Shown here: positions 23,787-32,397 of the stretch, one piece after another
How positions within the stretch are numbered: the stretch's first letter is position 1
Layout: each line of letters begins with the position of its first letter
Notes under the pieces: model-generated
Database searches by the model: none
Told to the model about the DNA's origin: nothing
The model's input: only the letters and a program-made list of their open reading frames with translations
Translations under genes and position numbers: made by a program
Assembly: GCF_002007105.1 (NCBI RefSeq)
Contig: NZ_MVBC01000025.1
Location: 1 to 32,434, forward strand
Reading direction: 5' to 3'
DNA: 32,434 bases
DNA from: Hymenobacter sp. CRA2
GTDB lineage: Bacteria > Bacteroidota > Bacteroidia > Cytophagales > Hymenobacteraceae

Positions 23787-25988
23787 TTACTCTTCTGCCG
23801 CCAGCAGCCCGCGCAGCAGGCGGCGTACGTCGGCGGTGTTGCGCACCGAGTACTTGGCAAATGAGCGCATTTCCGTACCTACTTTAATAGAATACGCTTG
23901 GTCCAGTTCGGCCACGGCCCGGAAGGTGTCCTCGTCGGTGCGGTCGTCGCCGATGGCCAGCACGAAGTCGGGCTGCAGCTCCTGCACCCAGCGGGCGGCG
24001 GCGGTGCCCTTGTCCACGCCGGCGTTTTTCACCTCCACCACCTTGTTGCCGTCGAGCACCAGCAGGCCGCTGCCTTGGCCGATGAAGGTGAGGTGGGTGA
24101 GCAAATCCTGCGCCCGCTCGCGGCCCAGATCAGGGTCGGAGCGGCGGTAGTGCCATACCAGCGCGTAGTCCTTCTCCTCGACGAAAGAGCCGGCCGTACG
24201 GCTCACGTACTGCTCGATGATGGGCCGGATATCGGTTTTCCAGTCGTTGCGCAGGGGTTGGATCATGGTCCAGTCCTCGCCGCGGCGCCGCAGCCAGATA
24301 CCGTGCTCGGCAATAAAGTCCACGTTCAGCTCGCCCAGCCACTCGGCCAGCGTTTCCCGGTCGCGGCCCGAGATGATGACCACGTGGTTGCGGGCGTCGG
24401 CGCACAGCTCGGCCAGCAGCTGCCGTAACTGTTCGTCGGGGCGCACCTGCTTGGGGTTGGCGTGGAAGGACATCAGCGTGCCGTCGTAATCCAGCAGCAG
24501 CAGCCGGCGGTTGGCGTGCTGGAACTTCTCCATCATCTCTTGCCGGGCGTGGTTGTCCAGCAAATCGGTGCGCAGTACTTCCTGCTTGATCTTGCTGTAA
24601 GCCAGCCGATCCATGAACAGCTCCACCCAGGCGTGAATGTTGTAGCGCTGCACAATGGCCTGCAGGCCCTGCATGCGCTGCTGTTGCTCCTCCTCGGGCA
24701 TGGTAAGGGCCTCAAACATCGTTTCGGCCACCTGCTCCATGTCGGTGGGGTTGATGATGAGCGCGTCGGACAGCTCCCGCGCCGCACCGGCCCGCTCGCT
24801 GAGCACCAGCACGCCTTTCTGATCAAGCTTGCTGGCCACGAATTCCTTCGCCACCAGGTTCATCCCGTCGCGCATGGGCGTTACCAGCGCCACATCGGCC
24901 AGCCGGTAGAGCGCCGACAGCTCCTCGATGGGGTAGGAGCGGTAGAAATACTGAATCGGCGACCAGCTGATGGTGCGGTACTGCCCGTTGATGCGGCCCA
25001 CCAGCTCATCGATTTCCTCCTTTAGCGCCTGGTACTGGGCTACTTGGTCGCGCGAGGGCACCACTAGCATCAGCAGCGTCACTTGGTTGTGCAGTTCGGG
25101 GTGGCGCTTGAGGAGCAGTTCGAAGGCGCGCAGGCGCTGGGCAATGCCCTTGGTATAGTCCAGTCGGTCGATGCTGAGCACCACGCGCTGGTCCTGCAAG
25201 GCTTCGCGGTACTCGTGCTCTAGGCGACGAGCATCTTCCGAGGCGGCTATTTCGGCGTACTTGTCGTAGTCGATGCCCATGGGGAAGGCATCGATCATCA
25301 CGGCGCGGGTGCCGGTTTCCACCAGCCCGTCGCGGCGCGTCAGGTTCAGCAGCCGCTCTACCGAGCTGACGAAGTGCCGCATGTAGCCGTAGGTGTGGAA
25401 TCCGAGCAAATCGGCTCCCAGCATGCCTTCCAGCAGCTGCGTCCGCCACGGAATGGAGCGGAAGATTTCGTAGGACGGGAAAGGAATGTGCAGGAAGAAG
25501 CCAATGGTGGCGTCGGGCAGCCGCTCGCGCAGCATGCCGGGCAGCAAGAGCAGCTGGTAATCGTGCACCCAGATGGTGTCGTCGGGGCCGGCCAGCTCGG
25601 CCACCACGTCGCAGAATTTGCGGTTGACGGCCTCGTAGGCCTCCCAGGTGTGCGGCTCAAACTGCGCGTACTGCGCGAAGTAGTGGAAGGTCGGCCAGAG
25701 CGTTTCGTTGCTGAAGCCCTCGTAAAAATCCTTGATTTCCTGCTCGGTCAGAAACACCGGCTGCATGTGGTCGGCGGTCAGCTGCTCGGTTACGCGCTGC
25801 TCGTCTTCGGGCGAATCGAGGTACTGGCCGGGCCAACCCACCCACACGTTTTCCCCGCGCCGGTAAATCGAGCCCAGGCCCGTAGCCAGCCCCCCCTCGC
25901 TGGGGCTGAACTGCAGCTCACCCTCGGGGTTGCGGGATACTTTCGTCGGCAGGCGGTTCGATACGATAAGGGTGCGGGACATAGGCAT
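23787..25988 (-). CDS. Bifunctional trehalose-6-phosphate synthase / trehalose-6-phosphate phosphatase
   Basis: The 733-aa fusion first makes trehalose-6-phosphate from UDP-glucose and glucose-6-phosphate, then removes the phosphate. The N-terminal GT20 domain (about 4-475) has SNRLP (10-14), GGLATGL (32-38), VHDYQLLLLPG (141-151), RLDYTKG (275-281, with the nucleotide/phosphate-binding R275 and K280) and DGMNLVAKE (374-382). The C-terminal HAD-type phosphatase domain (about 495-733) has LDYDGTL with D500 and D502, IISGRDRETLAEWL, and GDDRTDEDTF. Both halves look complete. A second ATG lies two codons in (MSRTLIV). It is convergent with GH15 and the pair probably forms a trehalose synthesis/turnover unit. 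otsA/otsB-type names apply to the separate enzymes, so no symbol is given. Confidence 0.95.
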   Translation of the reverse strand: MPMSRTLIVSNRLPTKVSRNPEGELQFSPSEGGLATGLGSIYRRGENVWVGWPGQYLDSPEDEQRVTEQLTADHMQPVFLTEQEIKDFYEGFSNETLWPTFHYFAQYAQFEPHTWEAYEAVNRKFCDVVAELAGPDDTIWVHDYQLLLLPGMLRERLPDATIGFFLHIPFPSYEIFRSIPWRTQLLEGMLGADLLGFHTYGYMRHFVSSVERLLNLTRRDGLVETGTRAVMIDAFPMGIDYDKYAEIAASEDARRLEHEYREALQDQRVVLSIDRLDYTKGIAQRLRAFELLLKRHPELHNQVTLLMLVVPSRDQVAQYQALKEEIDELVGRINGQYRTISWSPIQYFYRSYPIEELSALYRLADVALVTPMRDGMNLVAKEFVASKLDQKGVLVLSERAGAARELSDALIINPTDMEQVAETMFEALTMPEEEQQQRMQGLQAIVQRYNIHAWVELFMDRLAYSKIKQEVLRTDLLDNHARQEMMEKFQHANRRLLLLDYDGTLMSFHANPKQVRPDEQLRQLLAELCADARNHVVIISGRDRETLAEWLGELNVDFIAEHGIWLRRRGEDWTMIQPLRNDWKTDIRPIIEQYVSRTAGSFVEEKDYALVWHYRRSDPDLGRERAQDLLTHLTFIGQGSGLLVLDGNKVVEVKNAGVDKGTAAARWVQELQPDFVLAIGDDRTDEDTFRAVAELDQAYSIKVGTEMRSFAKYSVRNTADVRRLLRGLLAAEE

Positions 25989-26080
25989 GTCAAAGATGGT
26001 TCAGGCCCCTTACTACGGTGATTTGCGCACTTTGGCTGGTTTTTTTCGTCCCGCCGCCCGTCGCCGATGCCCTTCGTAGG

Positions 26081-27139
26081 CTAGCTTTTTACCCCAAAGC
26101 GGTACTCCGTCACGGAGCTAAACAGCTCCTCCGGCCGCAGCACCGTGGAAGTAAATTCCGGCTGGTTAGGTGAGTCGGGAAAGTGTTGGGTTTCGAGGCA
26201 AAAGCCCGCGTGCTTGCCGTACACCGTGCCGTGCTTTCCGGTGAGCGTGCCCGCCAGAAAGTTGCCCGAGTAGAACTGCACGCCGGGCTGATCGGTGTAT
26301 ACTTCCAAGGTGCGGCCGCTGGTGGGCTCGTGGGCCGTAGCCACCAAGCGGAAATCTTCCCCGTCGAGCACCCAGTTATGGTCGTAGCCGCCCGGCACAT
26401 CGCCGATGCGTGTGCCGATGGCGTGCGGGCTGCTGAAGTCGAAGGGCGAGCCGGCCACGGGCCGCAGTTCCCCGGTCGGAATCAGCGTATCGTCGACCAC
26501 CGTATAGCGACCGGCGTGCAGCTGCAGCTCGTGGCCGAGCACATCGGCGCTGGCCCCGGCGCTCAGGTTGAAGTAGCTGTGGTTGGTGAGGTTCAGCACC
26601 GTGGCCTGGTCGGTGGTAGCCGCGTAGCTGATGCGCAGCCCGTTGTCGGGCGTCAGCATGTACACCACCGAGACGGTAAGCGTGCCGGGGTAGCCTTCCT
26701 CACCATTGGCGCTGATGTAGGTCAGGCGCAGGCCCGGCATGGGGTCCACCAGCACTTCGGCCTGCCACACCACCTTATCGAAGCCCTTGAGTCCGCCGTG
26801 CAGGTGGTTCGGCCCGTTGTTGGTAGCCAGCGTGTACTCTTGCCCGTCGAGGCTGAAGCGGCCTTCGCGGATACGGTTGCCGTAGCGGCCAATGAGCGCG
26901 CCGAAGTACGGGCCCGCTTCCTGATAAGCCTCGCTCAGATACCCTTCCACGGAGTCAAAGCCCAGCACCACGTCGCCGGGCTGCCCGTTCTTGTCCGGCG
27001 CCAGCAAGTGCGTCACGATGCCGCCGTAGGTGCTGATGCGGGCTTCCAGCCCCTGGCCGTTGGTCAGGGTAAAAAGCTGAACGGCTTGCCCGTCGGGCAA
27101 CTGGCCAAACTCGGCGGCGGTAATGGACGGCTGGGACAT
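26081..27139 (-). CDS. galM: Aldose 1-epimerase (galactose mutarotase)
   Basis: GalM interconverts the alpha and beta anomers of galactose, feeding the Leloir pathway. The 352-aa protein (MSQPSITAAEFGQLPDG) has no signal peptide. It carries GRYGNRI (84-90), NHLHGG with H112 and H114, the catalytic acid H187 in TNHSYFNL, D253 in GYDHNW, and the catalytic base E316 in FCLETQHFPDSPN. All key residues and the length match the family. It lies downstream of the GH43 gene on the same strand, but a hairpin at 27216-27247 separates them, so it may have its own promoter. galK-galT are 2.2 kb away on the other strand. Confidence 0.95.
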   Translation of the reverse strand: MSQPSITAAEFGQLPDGQAVQLFTLTNGQGLEARISTYGGIVTHLLAPDKNGQPGDVVLGFDSVEGYLSEAYQEAGPYFGALIGRYGNRIREGRFSLDGQEYTLATNNGPNHLHGGLKGFDKVVWQAEVLVDPMPGLRLTYISANGEEGYPGTLTVSVVYMLTPDNGLRISYAATTDQATVLNLTNHSYFNLSAGASADVLGHELQLHAGRYTVVDDTLIPTGELRPVAGSPFDFSSPHAIGTRIGDVPGGYDHNWVLDGEDFRLVATAHEPTSGRTLEVYTDQPGVQFYSGNFLAGTLTGKHGTVYGKHAGFCLETQHFPDSPNQPEFTSTVLRPEELFSSVTEYRFGVKS

Positions 27140-27215
27140 ATGCGTGGGCTAGTTGGCTGAAGTTTCCGGCCGAAGTCTACGCATGAATCCCCAATTGGGC
27201 TGTCCCAAAACGCAA

Positions 27216-27247
27216 CTGCCCCGGCCGTCGTGCGACGGCCGGGGCAG
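27216..27247 (-). terminator. Terminator after the GH43 gene
   Basis: CTGCCCCGGCCGTCG (27216-27230) and CGACGGCCGGGGCAG (27233-27247) are perfect 15-bp complements. The hairpin lies 25 nt past the GH43 stop; on the minus strand it is followed by TTGCGTTTTG, a weak T tract. Confidence 0.75.
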
Positions 27248-27271
27248 CTCATTACCGGCTAAATAGGGCAT

Positions 27272-28870
27272 CTAGCGCTGGTTGCGCAGCGAGAACCGCT
27301 CAAACGCTACCGTTTCGGATTCTTCGCCCTGGGCAATGAGCCCCACGCGAATACCCCGGTCCCACGGCGGCAGGTACGTTCCGTTGATGGCGAAACCGTC
27401 GGTGCGCAGCGGCTCCCAGTGCTTGCCGCCATCCACGCTGTAGGCGAAGCGGAAGCGGCTGCCGCCCCAGCACTCCAGGCGCAGGCCCAACTCAGCGCAG
27501 GGGTCCAGCAGTACCTCGGTCAGGCGCTGCTTCTTGCCCATTTTCACGTGCCAGAGCTGCAGCATATTGTCGCCGTAAGCCAGCGCCAGCGCGTTGTACG
27601 GGTCGCCCACAGCACCCAGGCCCGCGAAGGTTCCTTCGGCCAGGTTGGCGGCATCAACGATAACACTAGCGGTGTAGGTAGCCGCGTAGGTACGCTGGCC
27701 GAGCACGGTGCCGAGGCGGACCGAGCTGGCGCCTATGCGCAACTGGTTGCTCAGCACTTCGGTGCGGGGCAAGCTGCCCACCGGCCACTGCCAGGTCAGG
27801 TCCAGCTTGTCACCGTCGAAGTTGTCGGCTACGTTCATCACGCTCACATCGGCCAGCGGTTCAGCCTGCGGGCTGCTGTTCACGAATTCCGGCCAGCCCT
27901 GCTCGTTCCAGGTGAATTCGCTGAGCAAGCCCTGACGACCCACAAACTCGTGGCTGTTGGCGGCGTAAGCGTGGTGCATCAGGAACCACCGGCCGTCCTT
28001 CTCGGCTACGGTGCCGTGGCCCGGGCACTTCCACAGGTGATTATCAGTCAGGATGGGGTTCTGCGGGCACTTCTCCCACGGGCCAAGCAAGCTGCGCGAA
28101 CGAGCCACGCCCTCGGCGTAAGTGCAGTACTTACCACAGCACGCGTTGCCGGCGTAGAACATGTAGAAGTAGCCGTTGTGGCGCACCATGGCCGAGCCTT
28201 CCACCAGCGTGCCCTCCCACGGGGCGTCGTTGCGGAATAGCTCCTTGCGCTTGCCCACCAGCTTCAGGGTCTTCTCGTCGATGCGCTGCGCCCAGATTGG
28301 CGTGGGCTTGTTGCGGCTGTTGCCGTCATTTTTCCACACCAGGTGCAGCACACCTTTCTCGTCGCGCACGGCCACACCGTCGATGGAGCCGGCGGCTTCA
28401 CCTACCAGCGGACCGTGGTCGGTGTACGGGCCTTCGGGGTGGTCGGCGCTGGCCACGGCTACGCAGAGCATGCCGCCCTTTTTGCGGGCCGTATAATAGA
28501 GGTATACCTTCCCGCCTTCGTAGAAGAACTCCGGCGCCCAGAAGTTTGAGTCGCACCAGTCGGGCAGGCGGCCGGGGAATACGTGGCTTACCAGCTCCCA
28601 GTTGATCAGGTCGTCGGACTTGAAAATCGGGAATACGGCACCCCACTCGGCCGTGGTGGCCGAGGCGTAGTAAGTATCGCCAATCTTGGCAATGGTTGGA
28701 TCGGGAAAGTCGCCGGGCAGCACCAGCCGGTCGTAGCTCGTGTGAGCAGGCGCGGCCGGGGCAGCCGTCATCAGGTCGGCTACCTCCGTGAAGAAGGATT
28801 CCGGGCGTTCAATGAGCCAATCGTTGTCCGGGGTAGGAGCGAAGGCACCGGATTCGAAGTCGAAAGACAC
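27272..28870 (-). CDS. Glycoside hydrolase family 43 protein
   Basis: The 532-aa protein has a five-bladed-propeller-type GH43 domain at about 45-345. The general base is D57 in GDFPDPT, the pKa-modulating aspartate is D164 in SIDG, and the general acid is E224 in LVEGSAM. WAPEFF (111-116) is also typical. A C-terminal beta-sandwich (about 350-530, from VADNFDGDKLDLTWQW) resembles the GH43_C2 / DUF1349 module. GH43 enzymes act on arabinosyl, xylosyl or galactosyl side chains. The N-terminus (MSFDFESGAFAPTPDN) is not a signal peptide and no T9SS tail is present, so it seems to be cytoplasmic. An odd cluster of cysteines, ACCGKYC, lies at 243-249. The gene sits between galM and galK, so a galactose- or arabinose-releasing role is plausible. 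Confidence 0.9.
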   Translation of the reverse strand: MSFDFESGAFAPTPDNDWLIERPESFFTEVADLMTAAPAAPAHTSYDRLVLPGDFPDPTIAKIGDTYYASATTAEWGAVFPIFKSDDLINWELVSHVFPGRLPDWCDSNFWAPEFFYEGGKVYLYYTARKKGGMLCVAVASADHPEGPYTDHGPLVGEAAGSIDGVAVRDEKGVLHLVWKNDGNSRNKPTPIWAQRIDEKTLKLVGKRKELFRNDAPWEGTLVEGSAMVRHNGYFYMFYAGNACCGKYCTYAEGVARSRSLLGPWEKCPQNPILTDNHLWKCPGHGTVAEKDGRWFLMHHAYAANSHEFVGRQGLLSEFTWNEQGWPEFVNSSPQAEPLADVSVMNVADNFDGDKLDLTWQWPVGSLPRTEVLSNQLRIGASSVRLGTVLGQRTYAATYTASVIVDAANLAEGTFAGLGAVGDPYNALALAYGDNMLQLWHVKMGKKQRLTEVLLDPCAELGLRLECWGGSRFRFAYSVDGGKHWEPLRTDGFAINGTYLPPWDRGIRVGLIAQGEESETVAFERFSLRNQR

Positions 28871-29370
28871 AGCAGGAGGAAAATTTACGTGGGAAAAGGG
28901 GCCGACCCGACTAGCCTACCAACTGCTGGCCGTCGCGCTGCCCGAACGTTTGGAGTTCGGTCAAATTACGCGCCAAAACCAGTGTTTTTTTAGGACTTAG
29001 CAAGGAAAGTTTGTACCTGCGATACAACTTGTTTTTAACCCGGAAAAGCTTTCTGTGGCAATGAAAAACGCCGAACGCAATGGCTATTCCAAGAGTTCGG
29101 CGTATTCTATTTTTCGAAGTTAGCGAAACTTCAACTAACGCAAGTAAGTACCGCTTTTTTTTTGCTTAACAGCCCGTTTGCATCGCTGAACCGGGCAAAC
29201 AGCTCGGTCGAATGTTTTTATAGTCGAGCGCCGATATAAGCCGTTTCCGCCGCATTTTCGCCCGCGTTTCACCGGCTATTACCATGCCAAGGCGTGCAGG
29301 TTCGACTTTTAGAATCGAATCTGCGTAGTTCCAGCATCGGTTGCCGCTTTCGTCCTTACTCCCCGTTGCT
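28871..29370. other. Divergent intergenic region of the galactose locus
   Basis: This 500-bp region between divergent GH43 and galK should hold both promoters. I found no exact TAnnTTTG site on either strand. It contains poly-T/poly-A tracts (29153-29164) and one terminator-like hairpin (29068-29103). No coding frame is convincing. Confidence 0.6.
29068..29103. terminator. Terminator-like hairpin in the GH43-galK gap
   Basis: ACGCCGAAC (29068-29076) pairs with GTTCGGCGT (29095-29103) over an 18-nt loop. An A5 run precedes the left arm and a T5 tract lies 7 nt beyond the right arm, so it could act in either direction. No gene ends nearby, which makes attenuation of a leader or the end of an unseen small RNA possible. 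Confidence 0.5.
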
Positions 29371-30555
29371 ATGCCTGCTCAAGCCGTTGCCACTGCCTTC
29401 CAACGTCATTTTGGCTACACTGCCCCGCTCCTGGTGCGTGCCCCCGGCCGCGTCAACCTCATCGGCGAGCATACCGATTACAACCTCGGGTTCGTGCTGC
29501 CAGCCGCCATCGACAAGGAAATCTACTTCGCCGTCGGCCTGAACAGCGGCAGCGAAATCCGCCTCGTCTCGCACGACCTCAATGACTGTTGCACGGTAGC
29601 CATCGAGCAGCTGCACCGCACCGACACCCAGTGGGCCAATTACCTGCTGGGCGTGGCCGCGCAGCTGCAGAAGCGCGGCATCGTGCTGGCCGGTTTCGAC
29701 TGCGTCTTCGGCGGCAACATTCCCGTCGGCGCCGGCATGTCGTCCTCGGCTGCTGTGGAGTGCGGCCTCGCCTTCGCCCTCGACAAGCTGCTGGGCACCA
29801 ACATCGACAAAATGACCCTGGCCCACGTGGCGCAGAAAGCCGAGCACGAATACGCCGGCGTGATGTGCGGGCTGATGGATCAGTTCGCCAGCCTATTCGG
29901 CCGGCCCAGCGAAGTCGTGCGCCTCGACTGCCGCTCCCTCGAGTACGAGTACTTCCCCTTCGATACCCAGGCCAGCCGCATCGTGCTCTGCAACTCCGGC
30001 GTGAAGCACAGCCTTGCCGATTCGGAGTACAACAAGCGCCGCCAGGAGTGCGAGCGGGGCGTGCACATCCTGCAGCAGCACTACCCGCAGGTAAAAAGCC
30101 TGCGCGACGCTACCCTGGAGCAGATCGAAGCCCACCGCGGCGAGTTTGACGACATTACCTACCGCCGCTGCCGCTACGTGGTAGAGGAAAACCAACGCGT
30201 ACTTAAAGCCTGCGACGACCTGGCGCGCCATGACCTAGCTGCTTTCGGACAGGAGATGTACGCGTCGCACGCCGGCCTGCGCGACGACTACGAAGTAAGC
30301 TGCGAGGAACTGGATGCGCTGGTAGAGGCCGCTCAGCAGGTTCCGGGCGTCTTCGGTGCCCGCATGATGGGCGGCGGCTTCGGCGGCTGCACTATTAACC
30401 TGGTAGCCCCTGACCAGGTCGACAACTTCATTCGCCAGGTTGGCGCAGCCTACCAGCAGCGTTTCGGCCGCGAGTTGGAAACCTACCAGACCAGCATTGT
30501 CAACGGCGTATCCGAAGCTATTGTCTCGGAACAAGTGGCCCCCAACGGACAGTAG
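29371..30555 (+). CDS. galK: Galactokinase
   Basis: GalK phosphorylates alpha-D-galactose at C1 with ATP. The start at ATG 29371 (MPAQAVATAFQRHFGYTAPL) gives 394 aa; the TTG at 29341 is not needed. The galactokinase signature GRVNLIGEHTDY is at 26-37, the ATP-binding GHMP motif PVGAGMSSSAA at 118-128, the catalytic base is D170 in GLMDQF, and the third GHMP motif MMGGGFGG is near the C-terminus. galT follows after 46 nt on the same strand, so the two form an operon. galE is not present in the window. Confidence 0.97.
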   Translation: MPAQAVATAFQRHFGYTAPLLVRAPGRVNLIGEHTDYNLGFVLPAAIDKEIYFAVGLNSGSEIRLVSHDLNDCCTVAIEQLHRTDTQWANYLLGVAAQLQKRGIVLAGFDCVFGGNIPVGAGMSSSAAVECGLAFALDKLLGTNIDKMTLAHVAQKAEHEYAGVMCGLMDQFASLFGRPSEVVRLDCRSLEYEYFPFDTQASRIVLCNSGVKHSLADSEYNKRRQECERGVHILQQHYPQVKSLRDATLEQIEAHRGEFDDITYRRCRYVVEENQRVLKACDDLARHDLAAFGQEMYASHAGLRDDYEVSCEELDALVEAAQQVPGVFGARMMGGGFGGCTINLVAPDQVDNFIRQVGAAYQQRFGRELETYQTSIVNGVSEAIVSEQVAPNGQ

Positions 30556-30601
30556 CCCCACCCAGCAGCCGGCACCCCACGGTTCACTTTGATTATTGAG
30601 C

Positions 30602-31657
30602 ATGGCTTCCTTCGATAGCACCGAACACCCGCACCGTCGTTTCAACGCCCTCAACGGCGACTGGATTCTTGTTTCGCCCCACCGTTCCAAGCGTCCCTGG
30701 CAGGGCCAGCAGGAAAAGCCTGAAGTAGAGCAGCGCCCCGCCTACGACCCTACCTGTTACCTCTGCCCCGGCAATACCCGCGCCAACGGCGCCGTCAATC
30801 CGCAGTACACCTCCACCTTCGTCTTCGACAACGATTTCGCGGCTCTCTACCCCGATGTACCCGTAGGTGGCATCAACGAAGGCGGCCTGCTGCGGGCAGA
30901 AGCCGAGTCAGGTATCGGGCGCGTTATCTGCTTTTCGCCCCGCCACGACCTCACCCTACCCGAAATGGACGTGCCCGCCATTCGTGGAGTCGTCGATCTG
31001 TGGGCTGCGCAATACCAGGAGCTAGGTAGCCATCCTGATATTAACTACGTGCAGATTTTCGAGAACAAAGGCTCGATGATGGGGGCCAGCAATCCGCATC
31101 CTCACGGCCAGATATGGGCGCAGCGCACCGTCCCAACTGAGCCCGCCAAGGAAACGATACAACAGCTGGCGTACTATAAGGAGCACAGCCGCACCTTGCT
31201 CACGGATTATCTCGAAATCGAAGTGCGTAATCAGCAGCGCGTAGTCATCGACAATGAACACTGGGTGGCGCTGGTGCCGTTCTGGGCCGTGTGGCCCTTC
31301 GAAACGCTGGTAGTGCCGCGCCGCGCCGTCCAAGACGTCACCCAACTCAACGACGCTGAGCGGGACGCCCTGGCCGACATCCTGCGTCGCCTCACCATTC
31401 GTTACGATAACCTGTTCGAGATATCCTTCCCGTACTCGGCTGGCCTGCACCAGCGCCCTACCGACGGCGAGGAGCATCCGGAGTGGCACTTGCATCTGCA
31501 CTTCTATCCCCCACTGCTACGCTCAGCCACGGTACGCAAGTTTATGGTCGGCTACGAGATGCTCGGTAACCCCCAGCGCGACATCACCCCAGAATTCAGC
31601 GCTGACAAGCTGCGTAGCCTTTCGGAAGTCCACTACAAGCAAGCTTCCGCCCAGTAA
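30602..31657 (+). CDS. galT: UDP-glucose--hexose-1-phosphate uridylyltransferase
   Basis: GalT swaps UMP between UDP-glucose and galactose-1-phosphate. The start at ATG 30602 ([20 protein letters not shown]) gives 351 aa; the TTG at 30596 is not used. Metal-site residues C52 and C55 (CYLCPGN) and H115 are present. The active-site HPH is H166-P-H168 in NPHPHGQIW, with H168 the expected nucleophile and Q170 following. The second HIT-like motif is HLHLH at 296-300 in [12 protein letters not shown]. It is the second gene of a galKT operon. Its length matches the bacterial family. Confidence 0.97.
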   Translation: MASFDSTEHPHRRFNALNGDWILVSPHRSKRPWQGQQEKPEVEQRPAYDPTCYLCPGNTRANGAVNPQYTSTFVFDNDFAALYPDVPVGGINEGGLLRAEAESGIGRVICFSPRHDLTLPEMDVPAIRGVVDLWAAQYQELGSHPDINYVQIFENKGSMMGASNPHPHGQIWAQRTVPTEPAKETIQQLAYYKEHSRTLLTDYLEIEVRNQQRVVIDNEHWVALVPFWAVWPFETLVVPRRAVQDVTQLNDAERDALADILRRLTIRYDNLFEISFPYSAGLHQRPTDGEEHPEWHLHLHFYPPLLRSATVRKFMVGYEMLGNPQRDITPEFSADKLRSLSEVHYKQASAQ

Positions 31658-31718
31658 CACTTCTTTTATAGAGTATAGAGTATCGTTGCCCTCGTCCTAA
31701 CGTTTAGTATCAACTACT

Positions 31719-31751
31719 ACGAGGCGTCCACAGCACAAGTGGATGCCTCGT
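31719..31751 (+). terminator. Probable galKT terminator
   Basis: ACGAGGCGTCCAC (31719-31731) pairs with GTGGATGCCTCGT (31739-31751), a 13-bp stem with one G-U-type mismatch and a 7-nt loop. The downstream T tract is weak. It lies about 60 nt past the galT stop. Confidence 0.6.
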
Positions 31752-32160
31752 GGTTCATTATAGAGTAACCGTGGTCATCAATGCACATTGCACGGATAGT
31801 TGGTCAGAGTAATCACTCTCTCGGGATTGATAAGACCAGTCCAATGCTTGTTCAAATACAGTGTACTCTATTAATAAGCAAGACCAGTCCAGCGTGAAGC
31901 GACAAAAACCGCACTCGCTCACAATGAGTCTTTGCACACATAGGCTAAGGCTAGCTCTTTGGTTAGTACACCCGCACGGATAGCAGAACCATCTTGGATC
32001 TGACTGAATAATGGCGCTAACATCACGGCAGCAGTATCAGTAGATATTTTTTATCGGGGCGGAACTGTCCTACAGCCTCTGAGGTTGAGACACCTGCATA
32101 AGCAGAGCAAGTGTCGTTGAGCTTGCGAAGGAAGCACAAGCATAAGAAAAAGCGTCTCAT
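31752..32160. other. Gene-free region before the tandem promoters
   Basis: This is AT-richer than the neighbouring genes. I see no convincing gene, RNA or IS here. A 12-bp direct repeat, AAGACCAGTCCA, occurs at 31832-31843 and 31880-31891. Short minus-strand frames are open but broken by stops. Confidence 0.6.
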
Positions 32161-32163
32161 CGC

Positions 32164-32194
32164 TTGCGTAGTTCAAACTGGTCTACTACTTTTG
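32164..32194 (+). promoter_or_regulatory. Tandem promoter P1
   Basis: TTGC (32164-32167), a 19-nt spacer, then TACTTTTG (32187-32194) and CACTCCC. It matches the Bacteroidota promoter architecture and is the first of three similar promoters in the same direction. Confidence 0.75.
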
Positions 32195-32263
32195 CACTCC
32201 CAATCAGACGGAATGGGGCGAGCAGCAGCGAAAAACGGCTTCTAAAAAAAAGTGGCGCACTGC

Positions 32264-32293
32264 TTGCGGAAGGCAAAAAGGTTCTTACCTTTG
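32264..32293 (+). promoter_or_regulatory. Tandem promoter P2
   Basis: TTGC (32264-32267), an 18-nt spacer, then TACCTTTG (32286-32293) followed by CACCCCG. An A8 tract lies about 20 nt upstream of the -33 site and could serve as an UP-like element. It lies 99 bp after P1. Confidence 0.8.
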
Positions 32294-32367
32294 CACCCCG
32301 CTTCAGTAGGAGGCGGCCGGCAACGGAAAGCGAAGAAAAAAGGTTAGAAAATTTTTCTTCGACTTGC

Positions 32368-32397
32368 TTGCCAACTAAAAGAAGTTGCTTACCTTTG
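32368..32397 (+). promoter_or_regulatory. Tandem promoter P3
   Basis: TTGC (32368-32371), an 18-nt spacer, then TACCTTTG (32390-32397) followed by CAACCCCG. A/T tracts (GAAAATTTTTCTTC) lie upstream. It is 104 bp after P2 and only 37 bp from the window edge, so the transcribed gene lies outside. Confidence 0.8.

Noticed and set aside
26183-27160. 325-codon frame antisense to galM
   Set aside because: A shadow of galM, whose active-site residues are intact.
28329-28337. Another TTTTCCACA box
   Set aside because: It lies inside GH43 coding sequence, without a partner box or the AAAG extension; taken as chance. It shows that single boxes are weak evidence and only the paired arrangement before nrdA and nrdB is notable.
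31930-32160. Possible remnant protein on the minus strand (reads such as FSQIQDGSAIRAGVLTKELA)
   Set aside because: The open stretch is only about 45 codons and needs a frameshift to extend. No family was recognised, so chance is not excluded.
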